The notes under the pieces were generated by a model. That model was not told the DNA's origin, made no database searches, and saw only the letters and a program-made list of their open reading frames with translations. From assembly GCA_009699575.1 (NCBI GenBank), contig WLNY01000003.1, positions 1 to 64,000 of the forward strand: DNA of 64,000 bases. The letters run 5' to 3'. How positions within the stretch are numbered: position 1 is the first letter of the stretch; every line of letters starts with the position of its first letter. Shown here one piece after another: positions 52,951 to 62,789 of this stretch. Made by a program: the position numbers and the translations under genes. Source of the stretch: Actinomycetota bacterium. GTDB lineage: Bacteria; Actinomycetota; Actinomycetes; Nanopelagicales; Nanopelagicaceae.

Positions 52951-54167
52951 TTAAGAGCGTTTCTCATGGCAGAGAATTTAGCCTGACTTTCGGCAAGTTC
53001 TTTCTCAGGATCTGAACCAGCAACAATTCCACATCCTGCAAAAATTCGAATCGAATTGTCATCAATTTTTCCGCATCGAAGGGCAATACCGAGTTCGCCA
53101 TCACCACGCGCATCAATCCATCCCACTGGTCCTGCATAACGATCTCGCGACATTCCTTCAATTTCAGCAATAACATCTGAAGCGATGGATGTTGGAGTGC
53201 CGCACACTGCAGCAGAGGGATGCAGTTGTGCTAACAAAGTAAAAACATCAACTCCACTTTTTGATTCTATTAATGCGCCAGTGACATCGGTTGCAAGATG
53301 CATGACATTGGCTAAGTGAAGAACGAAAGGTGATTCTGGAACATTTGTTGAAGAACAAAATGGTTCAAGTGCTTCCGCTACGGAGCGCACTGCGTATTCA
53401 TGCTCTTCAAGATCTTTTGATGAGCGCGCTAGAGATCCCGCTAGTGCAAGGTCACGATCATCATCACCTGTTTTACTGATTGTTCCTGCAAGGACTCGTG
53501 AAGTAACCATTCCACGCTTTAAGCGAAGAAGTAGCTCTGGGGTGGCCCCAACTAAGCCAGCAATTGAAAAAATCCACGTAGATGGAAATTCTTGAGCCAA
53601 GTTTCTCAAAATAGATCGGGCATCTATCGGTGAATTTGATTGCGCTCGAAGATCACGAGCAAGTACGACTTTATCTAAGTCACCATTATGAATTTTGGCA
53701 ACCGCTTGAGCAACACGAACTTTCCAGTTATCAATACTGATACTTCCATCGGCCCAACTCAATTCTGCAGGTGCGAATTTGAGTGCAACTTCGGTAAGTG
53801 CAGGTTGTGCGCCTCCACCTATCCACGTTATCCAAGAATTTCCCTGGGTTGCCCCGACAATGACACGTGGAATGACTAATACAGATTCATCCTCCGGAGA
53901 AAATGAGAATGAAGTGAAAAGTATTGGCCCACTTGTCACACCTTGGACACTATTAGTTATTGTGAAACTTTCTAACTGGGAGCGCCACCAAGCACGAGCA
54001 TCAGCAAATCTATTTGGCCCGGTCACAGTTGTTTGCGCGTGAATCCCCCAGCCCACAATTCCTTCTCCACCGCGAACCCAGGTGTACATATTTTCTTCTG
54101 GAAGCAATTCAAGTAACGGCAAGTGTTCACCTAGGCGCACAGTGGTGACTTGAGTGAGTGAGGACAT
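52947..54167 (-). CDS. menF: Isochorismate synthase
   Basis: A 406-residue chorismate-binding enzyme converting chorismate to isochorismate, the MenD substrate. VVLARDLRAQSNSPIDARSI, GATPELLLRLKRGMVTSRVL and LAGTISKTGDD, SSKDLEEHEYAVRSVAEAL, and CGKIDDNSIRIFAGCGIVAGSDPEKE contain the Mg-binding Glu residues and active-site Lys of the family. It lies at the centre of the men cluster, so menaquinone rather than siderophore synthesis is the likely role. It is convergent with menD. Confidence 0.9.
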   Translation of the reverse strand: MSSLTQVTTVRLGEHLPLLELLPEENMYTWVRGGEGIVGWGIHAQTTVTGPNRFADARAWWRSQLESFTITNSVQGVTSGPILFTSFSFSPEDESVLVIPRVIVGATQGNSWITWIGGGAQPALTEVALKFAPAELSWADGSISIDNWKVRVAQAVAKIHNGDLDKVVLARDLRAQSNSPIDARSILRNLAQEFPSTWIFSIAGLVGATPELLLRLKRGMVTSRVLAGTISKTGDDDRDLALAGSLARSSKDLEEHEYAVRSVAEALEPFCSSTNVPESPFVLHLANVMHLATDVTGALIESKSGVDVFTLLAQLHPSAAVCGTPTSIASDVIAEIEGMSRDRYAGPVGWIDARGDGELGIALRCGKIDDNSIRIFAGCGIVAGSDPEKELAESQAKFSAMRNALN

Positions 54168-54186
54168 AAAAACTAACTAGTTAAAG

Positions 54187-54771
54187 TTAGGAAACCTTCT
54201 TCTGAACGAAGCGCCACAATATTGGAAGTGATGTTCCGGCAATAGCAATCTTGAGGAGTTCACCAAAAATAAATGGCGTCAGGCCGGCAGAAAAAGTCCA
54301 CGACCAATCTTTGCCCGTGTAAATGTGTAACCACACAAGACCAAAACTAAATGTGATGAGAGTGCCAATTAACATGGAAGGTAGGGCTGTTAGGAATTTT
54401 TGATCCCACTTACGGCCTCCGAAATATCCCAAGAGCGCTGATGCAAAAAGCATTCCAATGAGATATCCCCCAGTGGCCCCAATAGCGCGATCTATCCCAT
54501 GGCCGCTATTTGCAAAAATGGGAGCGCCAGCAATTCCTGCCAATAAATAAGTAGCAAAGGTTGCTGTTGCAAGAGATGCCCCATAACTTGTCGCAAGTAA
54601 GAGAACACCAAGAGTTTGTCCTGTTACAGGAACAGGCGAACCTGGAACTGGGATTGCAATTTGAGCGAGCGCCGACAAGAAAAGAGTTCCACCAACAATA
54701 AAACCAGCGTTAGTCAGAGCCGTACTGCGAGGAAATACTGCAGTGCGAAGCGAGTGTGTTGACATTGACAT
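54187..54771 (-). CDS. bioY: Biotin transporter BioY (ECF S component)
   Basis: About 194 residues with six helices. The BioY signatures are AQIAIPVPGSPVPVTGQTLG near residues 35-54 and ATGGYLIGMLFASALLGYFGG, with GDRAIG-like GIDRAIG. BioY binds biotin and works with ECF ATPases and the T component, none of which is in the window. I use the ATG at 54771; an ATG at 54789 and another at 54765 are possible. It is followed on the same strand by menF after 19 bases. Biotin uptake suggests the cell may depend on outside biotin. Confidence 0.85.
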   Translation of the reverse strand: MSMSTHSLRTAVFPRSTALTNAGFIVGGTLFLSALAQIAIPVPGSPVPVTGQTLGVLLLATSYGASLATATFATYLLAGIAGAPIFANSGHGIDRAIGATGGYLIGMLFASALLGYFGGRKWDQKFLTALPSMLIGTLITFSFGLVWLHIYTGKDWSWTFSAGLTPFIFGELLKIAIAGTSLPILWRFVQKKVS

Positions 54772-54810
54772 AGGACCCCATTTTTTCATTTGTCGCTGAA
54801 GTTGTGGATG

Positions 54811-54820
54811 AGCCTACTCT
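54811..54820. promoter_or_regulatory. Back-to-back -10 elements of bioY and menG
   Basis: AGCCTACTCT has the form ANNNTANNNT. On the minus strand it gives TAGGCT for bioY; on the plus strand TACTCT for menG. A second plus-strand candidate, CACAAT at 54825-54830, ends six bases before the menG ATG. Confidence 0.4.
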
Positions 54821-54836
54821 GAAGCACAATAGAGGC

Positions 54837-55529
54837 ATGTCGCGTGCACATATGGATAAAAACCCAGAAGAAGTTGCCGCCATGTTTGATGCTGTGGCTA
54901 AGCGATATGACATCGTCAATGATCTTTTAAGCCTCGGCCAAACCAAGCGCTGGCGCAAAGCCACGACCGCGATTATTGCCCCCCGCCCTGGAATGAAGAT
55001 CTTGGACCTCGCTGCTGGAACAGGCTCAAGTTCAGAGCCATTGGCCCAAGCAGGGGCAGATGTGATCCCCACCGATTTTTCCCAAGGCATGCTCGAAGCG
55101 GGTAGAAAAGCCCGGCCCCACCTACCTTTTACCTTCGCCGATGCGCTCAATCTGCCCTTTGAGGCGGAAAGCTTCGATGTCGTCACCATTTCATTCGGAC
55201 TGAGAAATACCGTTGATGTGGATAAAGCCCTTCGAGAAGCCCTTCGTGTGACTCGAAAAGGTGGTGCCTTGGTGGTCGCGGAGTTCTCAAGTCCAACTTT
55301 TAGTCCGTTTCGTACCATTTATACCGAATATATTATGAAGCTCCTACCCGCAATTGCGAAAAAAACCTCATCGAACCCTGATGCCTATATTTATCTCGCT
55401 GAATCGATCCGAGCCTGGCCAGATCAAGAGGCGCTCGCGGACAAGATTCAGAGCGCAGGGTGGTCCTACCCATCTTGGAAGAATCTCACTGGCGGTGTTG
55501 TCGCAGTTCACAGAGCGATTAAGGGCTAG
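54837..55529 (+). CDS. menG: Demethylmenaquinone methyltransferase
   Basis: A 230-residue SAM-dependent C-methyltransferase of the UbiE/MenG family, the last step of menaquinone synthesis. [20 protein letters not shown] near residues 10-29 and [20 protein letters not shown] (SAM motif I) are typical, with [20 protein letters not shown] and [16 protein letters not shown] as later motifs. I start at the ATG at 54837; an in-frame GTG 33 bases earlier lies in the promoter. It is 43 bases ahead of nuoA. Confidence 0.92.
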   Translation: MSRAHMDKNPEEVAAMFDAVAKRYDIVNDLLSLGQTKRWRKATTAIIAPRPGMKILDLAAGTGSSSEPLAQAGADVIPTDFSQGMLEAGRKARPHLPFTFADALNLPFEAESFDVVTISFGLRNTVDVDKALREALRVTRKGGALVVAEFSSPTFSPFRTIYTEYIMKLLPAIAKKTSSNPDAYIYLAESIRAWPDQEALADKIQSAGWSYPSWKNLTGGVVAVHRAIKG

Positions 55530-55572
55530 CGGTAATAAATAAGGCCCTTGGGCAATTAAGATTTGAGTCACC

Positions 55573-55944
55573 ATGAGCGCAACTGCCAACCCATATATCC
55601 CCATTTTAGTCATTGGGGCAATTGGATTTGGCTTCGCTGCAATCTCAGTTGGCATCGGCGCTCTCACAGGACCAAAGCGTTACAACCGCGCAAAACTCGA
55701 TGCATACGAGTGCGGAATCGAACCGTCTCCGATGGCATCTCAAGGTGGGCGTTTTCCCGTCAAGTATTTTCTTACAGCAATGCTTTTTATAATTTTTGAT
55801 ATTGAAATTGTTTTCCTTTATCCGTGGGCTGTTACTTTTGATCAACTAGGGCTTTTTGGTTTGGTTGAAATGGGAATTTTTATTGCAACCGTCTTCGTTG
55901 CCTACGCATACGTTTGGCGCCGTGGCGGATTGGAATGGGATTGA
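55573..55944 (+). CDS. nuoA: NADH:quinone oxidoreductase subunit A
   Basis: A 123-residue membrane subunit of complex I with three helices. AYECGIEPSPMASQGGRFPV near residues 44-63 is the conserved Q-site loop, including the Cys used as a state marker in complex I, and FIIFDIEIVFLYPWAV is the hallmark helix with acidic residues. The first gene of the operon; TAAGAT lies ten bases before the ATG. nuoB follows after three bases. Confidence 0.95.
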   Translation: MSATANPYIPILVIGAIGFGFAAISVGIGALTGPKRYNRAKLDAYECGIEPSPMASQGGRFPVKYFLTAMLFIIFDIEIVFLYPWAVTFDQLGLFGLVEMGIFIATVFVAYAYVWRRGGLEWD

Positions 55945-55947
55945 TTC

Positions 55948-56505
55948 ATGGGCCTAGAAGAAAAATTACCTAGTGGTTTTGTATTAACAAGTGTTGAAAA
56001 ACTTGCCGGGTACATGCGCAAGAATTCATTGTGGCCAGCGACCTTCGGCCTTGCATGTTGCGCTATTGAAATGATGGCTGTTGGTTCAGCTGCAAAGTAT
56101 GACATTTCACGTTTTGGTATGGAAGTTTTCCGTGCATCCCCGCGTCAAGCAGATCTCATGATTGTTGCCGGACGAGTATCAAATAAAATGGCACCAGTTC
56201 TTCGCCAAATTTATGATCAAATGGCAGCACCAAAATGGGTGCTCGCAATGGGAGCATGCGCATCTTCGGGAGGCATGTTTAATAATTACGCAATCGTTCA
56301 AGGCGTCGATCACGTGGTGCCGGTAGATATTTATCTTCCAGGTTGTCCACCACGACCAGAAATGTTGATGGATGCAATTCTTAAATTACACAGCAGTATT
56401 TATGATGAAAAACTAGGCCCCAATCGTGCGGCAGTTATTAAGTCAGTGGAAGAAGCGGCAATGAACGCTCTCCCAACCCATCAATTGAAGGGTTTACTGG
56501 CCTAA
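55948..56505 (+). CDS. nuoB: NADH:quinone oxidoreductase subunit B
   Basis: A 185-residue peripheral-arm subunit carrying the last iron-sulfur cluster, N2, which passes electrons to menaquinone. Its four Cys ligands are C37 and C38 in [10 protein letters not shown]104 in MGACASSGG and C133 in PGCPPRPEM. The protein is close to the usual length. It ends directly at the nuoC ATG. Confidence 0.97.
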   Translation: MGLEEKLPSGFVLTSVEKLAGYMRKNSLWPATFGLACCAIEMMAVGSAAKYDISRFGMEVFRASPRQADLMIVAGRVSNKMAPVLRQIYDQMAAPKWVLAMGACASSGGMFNNYAIVQGVDHVVPVDIYLPGCPPRPEMLMDAILKLHSSIYDEKLGPNRAAVIKSVEEAAMNALPTHQLKGLLA

Positions 56506-57135
56506 ATGACTCAGGATGGAATGTTTGGAGCAAATGGCACAGGGGACACGTCAGGATATGGCGGCCTCGTTCGTTCAACTCTTAACTCTGGTTCATCCGA
56601 ACGCCCCTACGGTTCTTATTTTGATGATGTTGCAGATAATTTAGAGCGTGCTTATCCAGATTTTTCTGATGCGATTGAACGAGTGGTTGTAGATCGCGGT
56701 GAATTAACATTGCATATAAAAGCGGAGAAGTTAGTGGAAGTTGCACTGATTTTAAGAAACGATCTTAAATTTGAAATGTGTGGTGGAGTTTCAGGAGTTC
56801 ATTACCCAGAGCAAACTGGCCGCGAACTTCATGCGGTGTACCCACTTCTCTCCTTAACAAATAATCAACGAATTCGACTAGAAGTATCCGTGCCTGATGG
56901 AAACGCACATATTCCCTCACTTGTAGAAGTGTGGGCAGGTAATAACTGGCATGAGCGCGAAACATTTGACATGTTTGGAATTATTTTTGATGGCCACCCT
57001 GGCCTCACACGAATTTTAATGCCTGACGATTGGCAAGGACATCCTCAGCGAAAAGATTATGCACTCGGCGGAATTGCTATCGAATACAAAGGTGCCACAA
57101 CACCGGCTCCAGATGAACGTAGGTCATATCGATGA
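56506..57135 (+). CDS. nuoC: NADH:quinone oxidoreductase subunit C
   Basis: A 209-residue subunit (30 kDa) of the hydrophilic arm. [13 protein letters not shown] and [20 protein letters not shown] near residues 149-168, then [21 protein letters not shown], are conserved in all NuoC. The first 45 residues are Gly/Ser-rich and poorly conserved. It is not fused to nuoD as it is in some gammaproteobacteria. It overlaps nuoD by four bases. Confidence 0.95.
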   Translation: MTQDGMFGANGTGDTSGYGGLVRSTLNSGSSERPYGSYFDDVADNLERAYPDFSDAIERVVVDRGELTLHIKAEKLVEVALILRNDLKFEMCGGVSGVHYPEQTGRELHAVYPLLSLTNNQRIRLEVSVPDGNAHIPSLVEVWAGNNWHERETFDMFGIIFDGHPGLTRILMPDDWQGHPQRKDYALGGIAIEYKGATTPAPDERRSYR

Positions 57136-58487
57136 GCACCCAAAAAGAAAATGTAATGAACGATCCATATTCTTCTTCTCGCGAAACAACCGAAGGTACA
57201 GTCTTTTCTGTAACAGGTGGTGACTGGGATGAACTCGTTACTGAAATTGGTGCAACTAAAGAAGAGCGCATTGTTGTCAATATGGGCCCACAGCACCCTT
57301 CTACACATGGAGTGCTCCGACTAGTCCTTGAACTTGAAGGCGAGACAATTACAGAAGTACGTTGCGGAATTGGATATCTGCACACTGGAATCGAAAAGAA
57401 TACTGAATATCGCAACTGGACTCAGGCGGTCACCTTTGTCACTCGCATGGATTACCTTGCGCCAATCTTTAATGAAACTGCTTACTGCCTTGCAGTTGAA
57501 AAACTACTAGGCATTACAGCTGATATCCCTGAGCGCGCATCTGTTATCCGCGTTCTAATGATGGAACTCAATCGTATTTCTTCCCACATGGTTGCACTTG
57601 GTACTGGTGCGCTCGAACTTGGTGCGATTACTCCTATGTTTTTTGCATTCCGTGAACGCGAACGAGTTCTCGATATTTTTGAAATGATTTGCGGGCTCCG
57701 TATGAACATGGCTTATGTTCGCCCAGGAGGGGTTCAGCAAGATCTTCCAACAGATGCAATCCCAAAAATTCGCGAGCAAGTAGTTGAAATGCGCAAGGCA
57801 TTTCAAGATAACTCCGATTTACTCATCGGTAATTCAATTTGGATGAAGCGCACTGAAGGAATTGGATTCTTAGATTTAGCTGGCGCAACAACACTTGGAA
57901 TTACAGGACCCGTGCTGCGATCTACTGGCCTCCCTTGGGATTTGCGCAAGACACAGCCTTACTGCGGATACGAAAATTATGACTTTGATGTAATCACTGC
58001 AGATACCTGTGACGTATACGGACGATTCTTGATACGCATGAACGAACTTGAGCAGTCACTAAAAATTATTGAACAAGCGTGCGACAAGTTGGACAAACTC
58101 GAGGGCCAGCCAGTCATGGTCGCAGATAAGAAAATTGCATGGCCTGCCCAGTTAGCACTTGGTGGAGATGGACTTGGAAACTCCCTTGATCACATCCGCG
58201 AGATCATGGGCACATCAATGGAATCACTTATCCATCACTTTAAATTAGTCACTGAAGGATTTAGAGTCCCAGCTGGTCAGGCATACGTGGCCATCGAATC
58301 TCCTCGCGGAGAACTTGGCGTGCATCTCGTTTCAGATGGTGGCACTCGTCCATATCGTGTTCATTTCCGCGAACCTTCTTTTCACAATCTACAAGCAACT
58401 TCTGCAATGTCTGAAGGCGGAATGGTTGCAGACATCATTGGCGCAGTTGCGTCAATTGATCCTGTCATGGGAGGCGTTGATCGCTAA
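57132..58487 (+). CDS. nuoD: NADH:quinone oxidoreductase subunit D
   Basis: A 451-residue 49 kDa-type subunit that forms the quinone-binding chamber with Nuo[21 protein letters not shown] near residues 49-68 contains the conserved His, and [15 protein letters not shown] and [11 protein letters not shown] follow. [20 protein letters not shown] is the C-terminal motif. The N-terminal 45 residues are an extension with no clear homology. It overlaps nuoC by ATGA. Confidence 0.96.
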   Translation: MSTQKENVMNDPYSSSRETTEGTVFSVTGGDWDELVTEIGATKEERIVVNMGPQHPSTHGVLRLVLELEGETITEVRCGIGYLHTGIEKNTEYRNWTQAVTFVTRMDYLAPIFNETAYCLAVEKLLGITADIPERASVIRVLMMELNRISSHMVALGTGALELGAITPMFFAFRERERVLDIFEMICGLRMNMAYVRPGGVQQDLPTDAIPKIREQVVEMRKAFQDNSDLLIGNSIWMKRTEGIGFLDLAGATTLGITGPVLRSTGLPWDLRKTQPYCGYENYDFDVITADTCDVYGRFLIRMNELEQSLKIIEQACDKLDKLEGQPVMVADKKIAWPAQLALGGDGLGNSLDHIREIMGTSMESLIHHFKLVTEGFRVPAGQAYVAIESPRGELGVHLVSDGGTRPYRVHFREPSFHNLQATSAMSEGGMVADIIGAVASIDPVMGGVDR

Positions 58488-59125
58488 TGTTTACTGAAAC
58501 CGATCTTGAAGTTATGCAATCAATAATTTCGCGCTATCCACGAAGTCGATCAGCCATCATGCCTTTGTTGCATTATGTGCAATCAAAAGCTGGTTATGTC
58601 ACCAACGAGGGCATTGAATTAATTTCAGAATTACTGACAATTGAAACTGCGGAAGTATCAGCTGTTGCAACTTTTTATACGCAATACAAGCGCAAGCCCG
58701 TAGGTGAGTATCACGTTGGGGTCTGCACAAATACATTGTGTGCGGTTATGGGGGGTGACGCGATTCTTGAAGTATTGAAGTCACACCTTGGAATTGAAAA
58801 TGATGGTGTTACGTCAGATGGAAAAGTTTCACTCGAACATATCGAATGTAACGCAGCATGTGATTACGCACCTGTTGTGATGGCCAACTGGGAATTTTAT
58901 GATAATCAAACAGTGCAGTCAGCTAAAGATCTTGTTGATGGAATGCGCAAAGGAAAACCAACGCCTCCAACTCGTGGACCGGATTCGCTGCCAACTTGGA
59001 AAGAGAATTCCGCTGTTCTTGCTGGCTTAAATGACGGTCGAGCCAATGAAGGAATTCAAGCAGGCGAGCCAACACTTCTTGGTTTAGTTATTGCACAATC
59101 AAAAAAAGGGGGAAAAAAGAAATGA
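58487..59125 (+). CDS. nuoE: NADH:quinone oxidoreductase subunit E
   Basis: A 212-residue subunit with the N1a [2Fe-2S] cluster. The ligands are C80 and C85 in VCTNTLCAV and C121 and C125 in ECNAACDYAP, the C-X4-C...C-X3-C pattern. The C-terminal tail, with a lysine-rich end, is longer than in E. coli. The ATG shares one base with the nuoD stop, and nuoF overlaps by four. Confidence 0.95.
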   Translation: MFTETDLEVMQSIISRYPRSRSAIMPLLHYVQSKAGYVTNEGIELISELLTIETAEVSAVATFYTQYKRKPVGEYHVGVCTNTLCAVMGGDAILEVLKSHLGIENDGVTSDGKVSLEHIECNAACDYAPVVMANWEFYDNQTVQSAKDLVDGMRKGKPTPPTRGPDSLPTWKENSAVLAGLNDGRANEGIQAGEPTLLGLVIAQSKKGGKKK

Positions 59126-60423
59126 CAGAACTAACCCCTGTTCTCTCCGCACATTGGGATGAGAAAGATTCTTTTACAATCGAAGCCTACAAAAGACACG
59201 ACGGATATAAAGCTGCAAAAAAAGCGCTTGCGATGGATCCAGACGAACTTATTCAAATCGTTAAAGACTCAGGACTCCGTGGTCGTGGTGGCGCGGGTTT
59301 TCCAACAGGAATGAAATGGGGATTTATTCCTCAAGGCGATAACAAAGATCATTACCTAGTTGTGAATGCAGACGAATCAGAACCTGGAACTTGTAAAGAT
59401 ATGCCGCTCTTGCTTGCAAATCCACATGTTCTTGTTGAAGGCGTAATTATTGCTTCATATGCGATTCGCGCCAAACATGCTTTCATCTACATTCGCGGGG
59501 AAGTTACACACGTTGTTCGTCGCCTCAACCAAGCAATTGAAGATGCATACAAGGCCGGTTATCTAGGCAAAAACATTTTTGGTTCTGGGCAAGATCTCGA
59601 TCTCGTTTTACATGTGGGAGCAGGTGCCTATATTTGTGGAGAAGAAACAGCACTTCTAGATTCTCTTGAAGGATTTCGTGGACAACCACGTTTACGTCCA
59701 CCATTTCCAGCAATTGCTGGTTTATACGCGCGCCCAACAGTTGTAAATAATGTTGAGTCAATTGCATCTGTTCCTGCGATTATTCTTAAAGGCGCACAAT
59801 GGTTTCAATCGATGGGAACGGAAAAGAGCAAGGGTCAAACCTTGTATTCGCTCTCCGGTCACGTAGCAAACCCTGGTCAGTTTGAAGCCCCACTCGGAAT
59901 CACGCTTCGCGAAATTCTTGAACTCTCAGGTGGCATGCGTGCTGGGCATACACTCAAATTTTGGACGCCGGGTGGATCATCAACTCCAATATTTACAGAT
60001 GAGCATTTAGATACACCACTTGATTATGAAGGTGTAGCAGCTGCGGGTTCAATGCTTGGTACAAAGGCACTTCAAATATTTGATGAGACAACCTGCATTG
60101 TTCGAGCAGTTCTTCGTTGGACTGAATTTTATAAGCATGAATCCTGTGGAAAATGCACTCCATGTCGTGAAGGAACTTGGTGGTTAGTTCAAATTCTTCG
60201 TGATCTTGAAAATGGTCAAGGTACCGAAGAAGATTTGGCAAAGCTGCTTGATCTATGTGACAACATTTTGGGTAGATCATTTTGTGCACTTGGCGACGGA
60301 GCCACAAGTCCTATCACTTCATCAATCAAATACTTCAGAGACGAATACATCGCGCACATAACCACAGGTGGTTGTCCGTTTGACCCTGTAGCTTCAACAC
60401 TTTTTGAAACGGCGGCAAAGTAA
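59122..60423 (+). CDS. nuoF: NADH:quinone oxidoreductase subunit F
   Basis: A 433-residue subunit where NADH is oxidised. GLRGRGGAGFPTGMKWGFI near residues 51-69 is the NADH/FMN glycine-rich loop, and VNADESEPGTCKD the FMN site. The N3 [4Fe-4S] cluster ligands are C342, C345 and C348 in SCGKCTPCREG, plus C388 in SFCALGDGA. It overlaps nuoE and shares one base with nuoG. Confidence 0.97.
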   Translation: MTELTPVLSAHWDEKDSFTIEAYKRHDGYKAAKKALAMDPDELIQIVKDSGLRGRGGAGFPTGMKWGFIPQGDNKDHYLVVNADESEPGTCKDMPLLLANPHVLVEGVIIASYAIRAKHAFIYIRGEVTHVVRRLNQAIEDAYKAGYLGKNIFGSGQDLDLVLHVGAGAYICGEETALLDSLEGFRGQPRLRPPFPAIAGLYARPTVVNNVESIASVPAIILKGAQWFQSMGTEKSKGQTLYSLSGHVANPGQFEAPLGITLREILELSGGMRAGHTLKFWTPGGSSTPIFTDEHLDTPLDYEGVAAAGSMLGTKALQIFDETTCIVRAVLRWTEFYKHESCGKCTPCREGTWWLVQILRDLENGQGTEEDLAKLLDLCDNILGRSFCALGDGATSPITSSIKYFRDEYIAHITTGGCPFDPVASTLFETAAK

Positions 60424-62789
60424 TGACGACTGCCCAAAAGCAAACTTCACAGGTAGTTGAAATGATTACTCTCGTTGTAGATGGATTCGAAGTCACGGTT
60501 CCAAAGGGAACATTGGTTATTCGCGCCGCTGAAAAACTCGGGATTCAAATTCCGCGATTCTGCGATCACCCACTTCTAGATCCAGTCGGGGCATGTCGCC
60601 AATGTCTTGTTGATATTGAAATTAATGGTCGTGCATTTCCAAAACCACAAGCATCGTGCACTATTCCTGTTGAGCCAGGAATGATCGTCAAGACTCAGTT
60701 AACTTCACCTGTTGCGCAAAAAGCACAACAGGGCGTTATGGAGCTCTTGCTCATGAACCACCCGCTTGATTGCCCGGTCTGCGATAAAGGTGGGGAATGC
60801 CCATTACAGAACCAAGCAATGAGCAACGGCCAATCAGAATCACGATTTGAAGGCACTAAACGCACTTTTGAAAAACCTATAAATCTTTCATCGCAGGTTC
60901 TCCTGGATCGTGAGCGTTGCGTTCTCTGTGCGCGCTGTACTCGTTTTTCTGAACAAATTGCCGGTGATGCTTTCATTACTCTCAATGAACGTGGTGCATT
61001 GCAACAAGTTGGAATCTATGAAGATAAACCATTTGAATCGTATTTTTCGGGAAACACAGTTCAAATTTGCCCAGTAGGCGCACTCACTGGCGCTTCATAC
61101 CGCTTTCGTGCGCGTCCGTTCGATCTCGTCTCAACACCCTCTGCCTGCGAACACTGCGCATCTGGTTGCGATATGCGCACGGATGTTCGTCGCGGCAAGA
61201 CGCTTCGACGACTTGCTGGAGATGACGCAAATGTTAACGAAGAGTGGAACTGTGACAAAGGTCGTTGGGCATTTAAATATGTGACTGCCGTGGATCGATT
61301 CACACAACCGTTGGTTCGCAATGCAGCAGGTGTATTAGAACCTGCTTCATGGCCAGAAGCTATTGCAGCGGCAGCAGCTGGATTAACTGGACAACGTGCA
61401 GGGGTTCTTGTTGGTGGCCGTGCAACATATGAAGATGCATATGGATACAGCAAGTTTGCCCGAGTGTCACTTGGAACAAATGATATTGATTTTAGAGCTC
61501 GTGTGACATCTGATGAAGAAAGAGATTTCTTAGCAACATATGTTGTAGCAACGACAACAACATATCGCGACATAGATAAAGCCGATCAAGTGTTACTTGT
61601 TGATTTCGAACCAGAAGAAGAGTCTCCCATAGTATTTCTACGCATTCACAAGCAAGTGAGAAAGCGTGCTTTAAAAGTGCATGCGATTGCGACAAAACTT
61701 TCAATCGGAGCTGAGAAGTTGAACGCGAACTTCGTGAAAGTACTTCCTGGATCACAAAGTGATGCAATCGCTTCACAAGAACTCACAAAGCTATCAGTCA
61801 TTCTTGTCGGAGAGCGTGCTTCAGAAAGCGCAGGAACTCTTACGGCTGTTGCAGTGCTTGCTAAAAAGAGTGGCGCAAAAATTGCTTGGATTCCACGTCG
61901 CGCAGGAGAGCGTGGAGCACTTGAAGCCGGAGCAATTGGAAACTTGCTTCCTGGAGGACGCCCAGTAACAGATGCAGCCGCACGAGTCGATATGCAATCT
62001 GTATGGGGAGTTGAAACAATTTCTTCAACGGTTGGTCGCTCTACTTCAGAGATTTTCGCAGCAGCTAATGAAGGAAAACTAGATTCACTCGTTGTTGGTG
62101 GCGTCGATCCTCTTGATATTGATAACAGTGCAGCCGCTTTAGCGGCTTTACAAAAAGCTTTTGTTGTTTCATTGGAAATTGCACCAAGCGCGGTAACTGA
62201 ACTGGCAAATGTTGTACTTCCCGTCGCCGCAGTTACAGAAAAGAGCGGATCATTTCTTAATTGGGAAGGAAGCGCGAGAGTATTTGATTCCGCGGTTGCT
62301 GATTCCAATAACCGAAGTGATCTTCGAATTCTTTCAGCGATAGCTGATGCAATGATCAAGCCAATTGGAATCGCAACAGTAAGTGCTACTGCACGAGAAA
62401 TTGCAACACTTGGAGTGTGGGATGGCGAGCGTTCAACATTTTCAAAAGTGAAGGCTGTGGCACCAGTAGCGTTGGCAGAGAATGAAGCAATTCTTACCTC
62501 ATGGCGAAGACTTCTAGACCTTGGTACTTTGCAAAAAGGAGAAGGTAACTTGGCTGGTACCGCTCGTGCAACGGTGGCTGTTATTTCACCAACGCGTGCT
62601 GCAGAGTTAGGCGTTCAAAATGGTGATGCACTTCGAATTTCGAATTCAGTTGGTGCAATTACACTTCCGGCGCTTGTCGAAGATATTCATGATGACGCTG
62701 TGTGGGCTCCTCGCAACTCATTAGGTTCAGAACTTCTTGCAAAACTAGCAACTGCTAGTGGCTCTGTAGTTACGGTGGTGAAAGCATGA
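60423..62789 (+). CDS. nuoG: NADH:quinone oxidoreductase subunit G
   Basis: A 788-residue multi-cluster subunit. Ligands: the [2Fe-2S] N1b set C47, C58, C61 and C79; N5 with H113, C117, C120 and C126; N4 with C166, C169, C172 and C216; and an extra N7 set C242-X2-C245-X3-C249-X27-C277, which only some bacteria keep. The C-terminal half is the molybdopterin-oxidoreductase-like domain without a bound cofactor, more diverged than the N-terminal part. nuoH overlaps by four bases. Confidence 0.95.
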   Translation: MTTAQKQTSQVVEMITLVVDGFEVTVPKGTLVIRAAEKLGIQIPRFCDHPLLDPVGACRQCLVDIEINGRAFPKPQASCTIPVEPGMIVKTQLTSPVAQKAQQGVMELLLMNHPLDCPVCDKGGECPLQNQAMSNGQSESRFEGTKRTFEKPINLSSQVLLDRERCVLCARCTRFSEQIAGDAFITLNERGALQQVGIYEDKPFESYFSGNTVQICPVGALTGASYRFRARPFDLVSTPSACEHCASGCDMRTDVRRGKTLRRLAGDDANVNEEWNCDKGRWAFKYVTAVDRFTQPLVRNAAGVLEPASWPEAIAAAAAGLTGQRAGVLVGGRATYEDAYGYSKFARVSLGTNDIDFRARVTSDEERDFLATYVVATTTTYRDIDKADQVLLVDFEPEEESPIVFLRIHKQVRKRALKVHAIATKLSIGAEKLNANFVKVLPGSQSDAIASQELTKLSVILVGERASESAGTLTAVAVLAKKSGAKIAWIPRRAGERGALEAGAIGNLLPGGRPVTDAAARVDMQSVWGVETISSTVGRSTSEIFAAANEGKLDSLVVGGVDPLDIDNSAAALAALQKAFVVSLEIAPSAVTELANVVLPVAAVTEKSGSFLNWEGSARVFDSAVADSNNRSDLRILSAIADAMIKPIGIATVSATAREIATLGVWDGERSTFSKVKAVAPVALAENEAILTSWRRLLDLGTLQKGEGNLAGTARATVAVISPTRAAELGVQNGDALRISNSVGAITLPALVEDIHDDAVWAPRNSLGSELLAKLATASGSVVTVVKA

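Noticed and set aside
61646-62359. Long open frame antisense to nuoG
   Set aside because: It mirrors the codon pattern of the conserved nuoG frame, has no recognisable domain, and its composition is Ser/Ala-rich as expected of a shadow frame.
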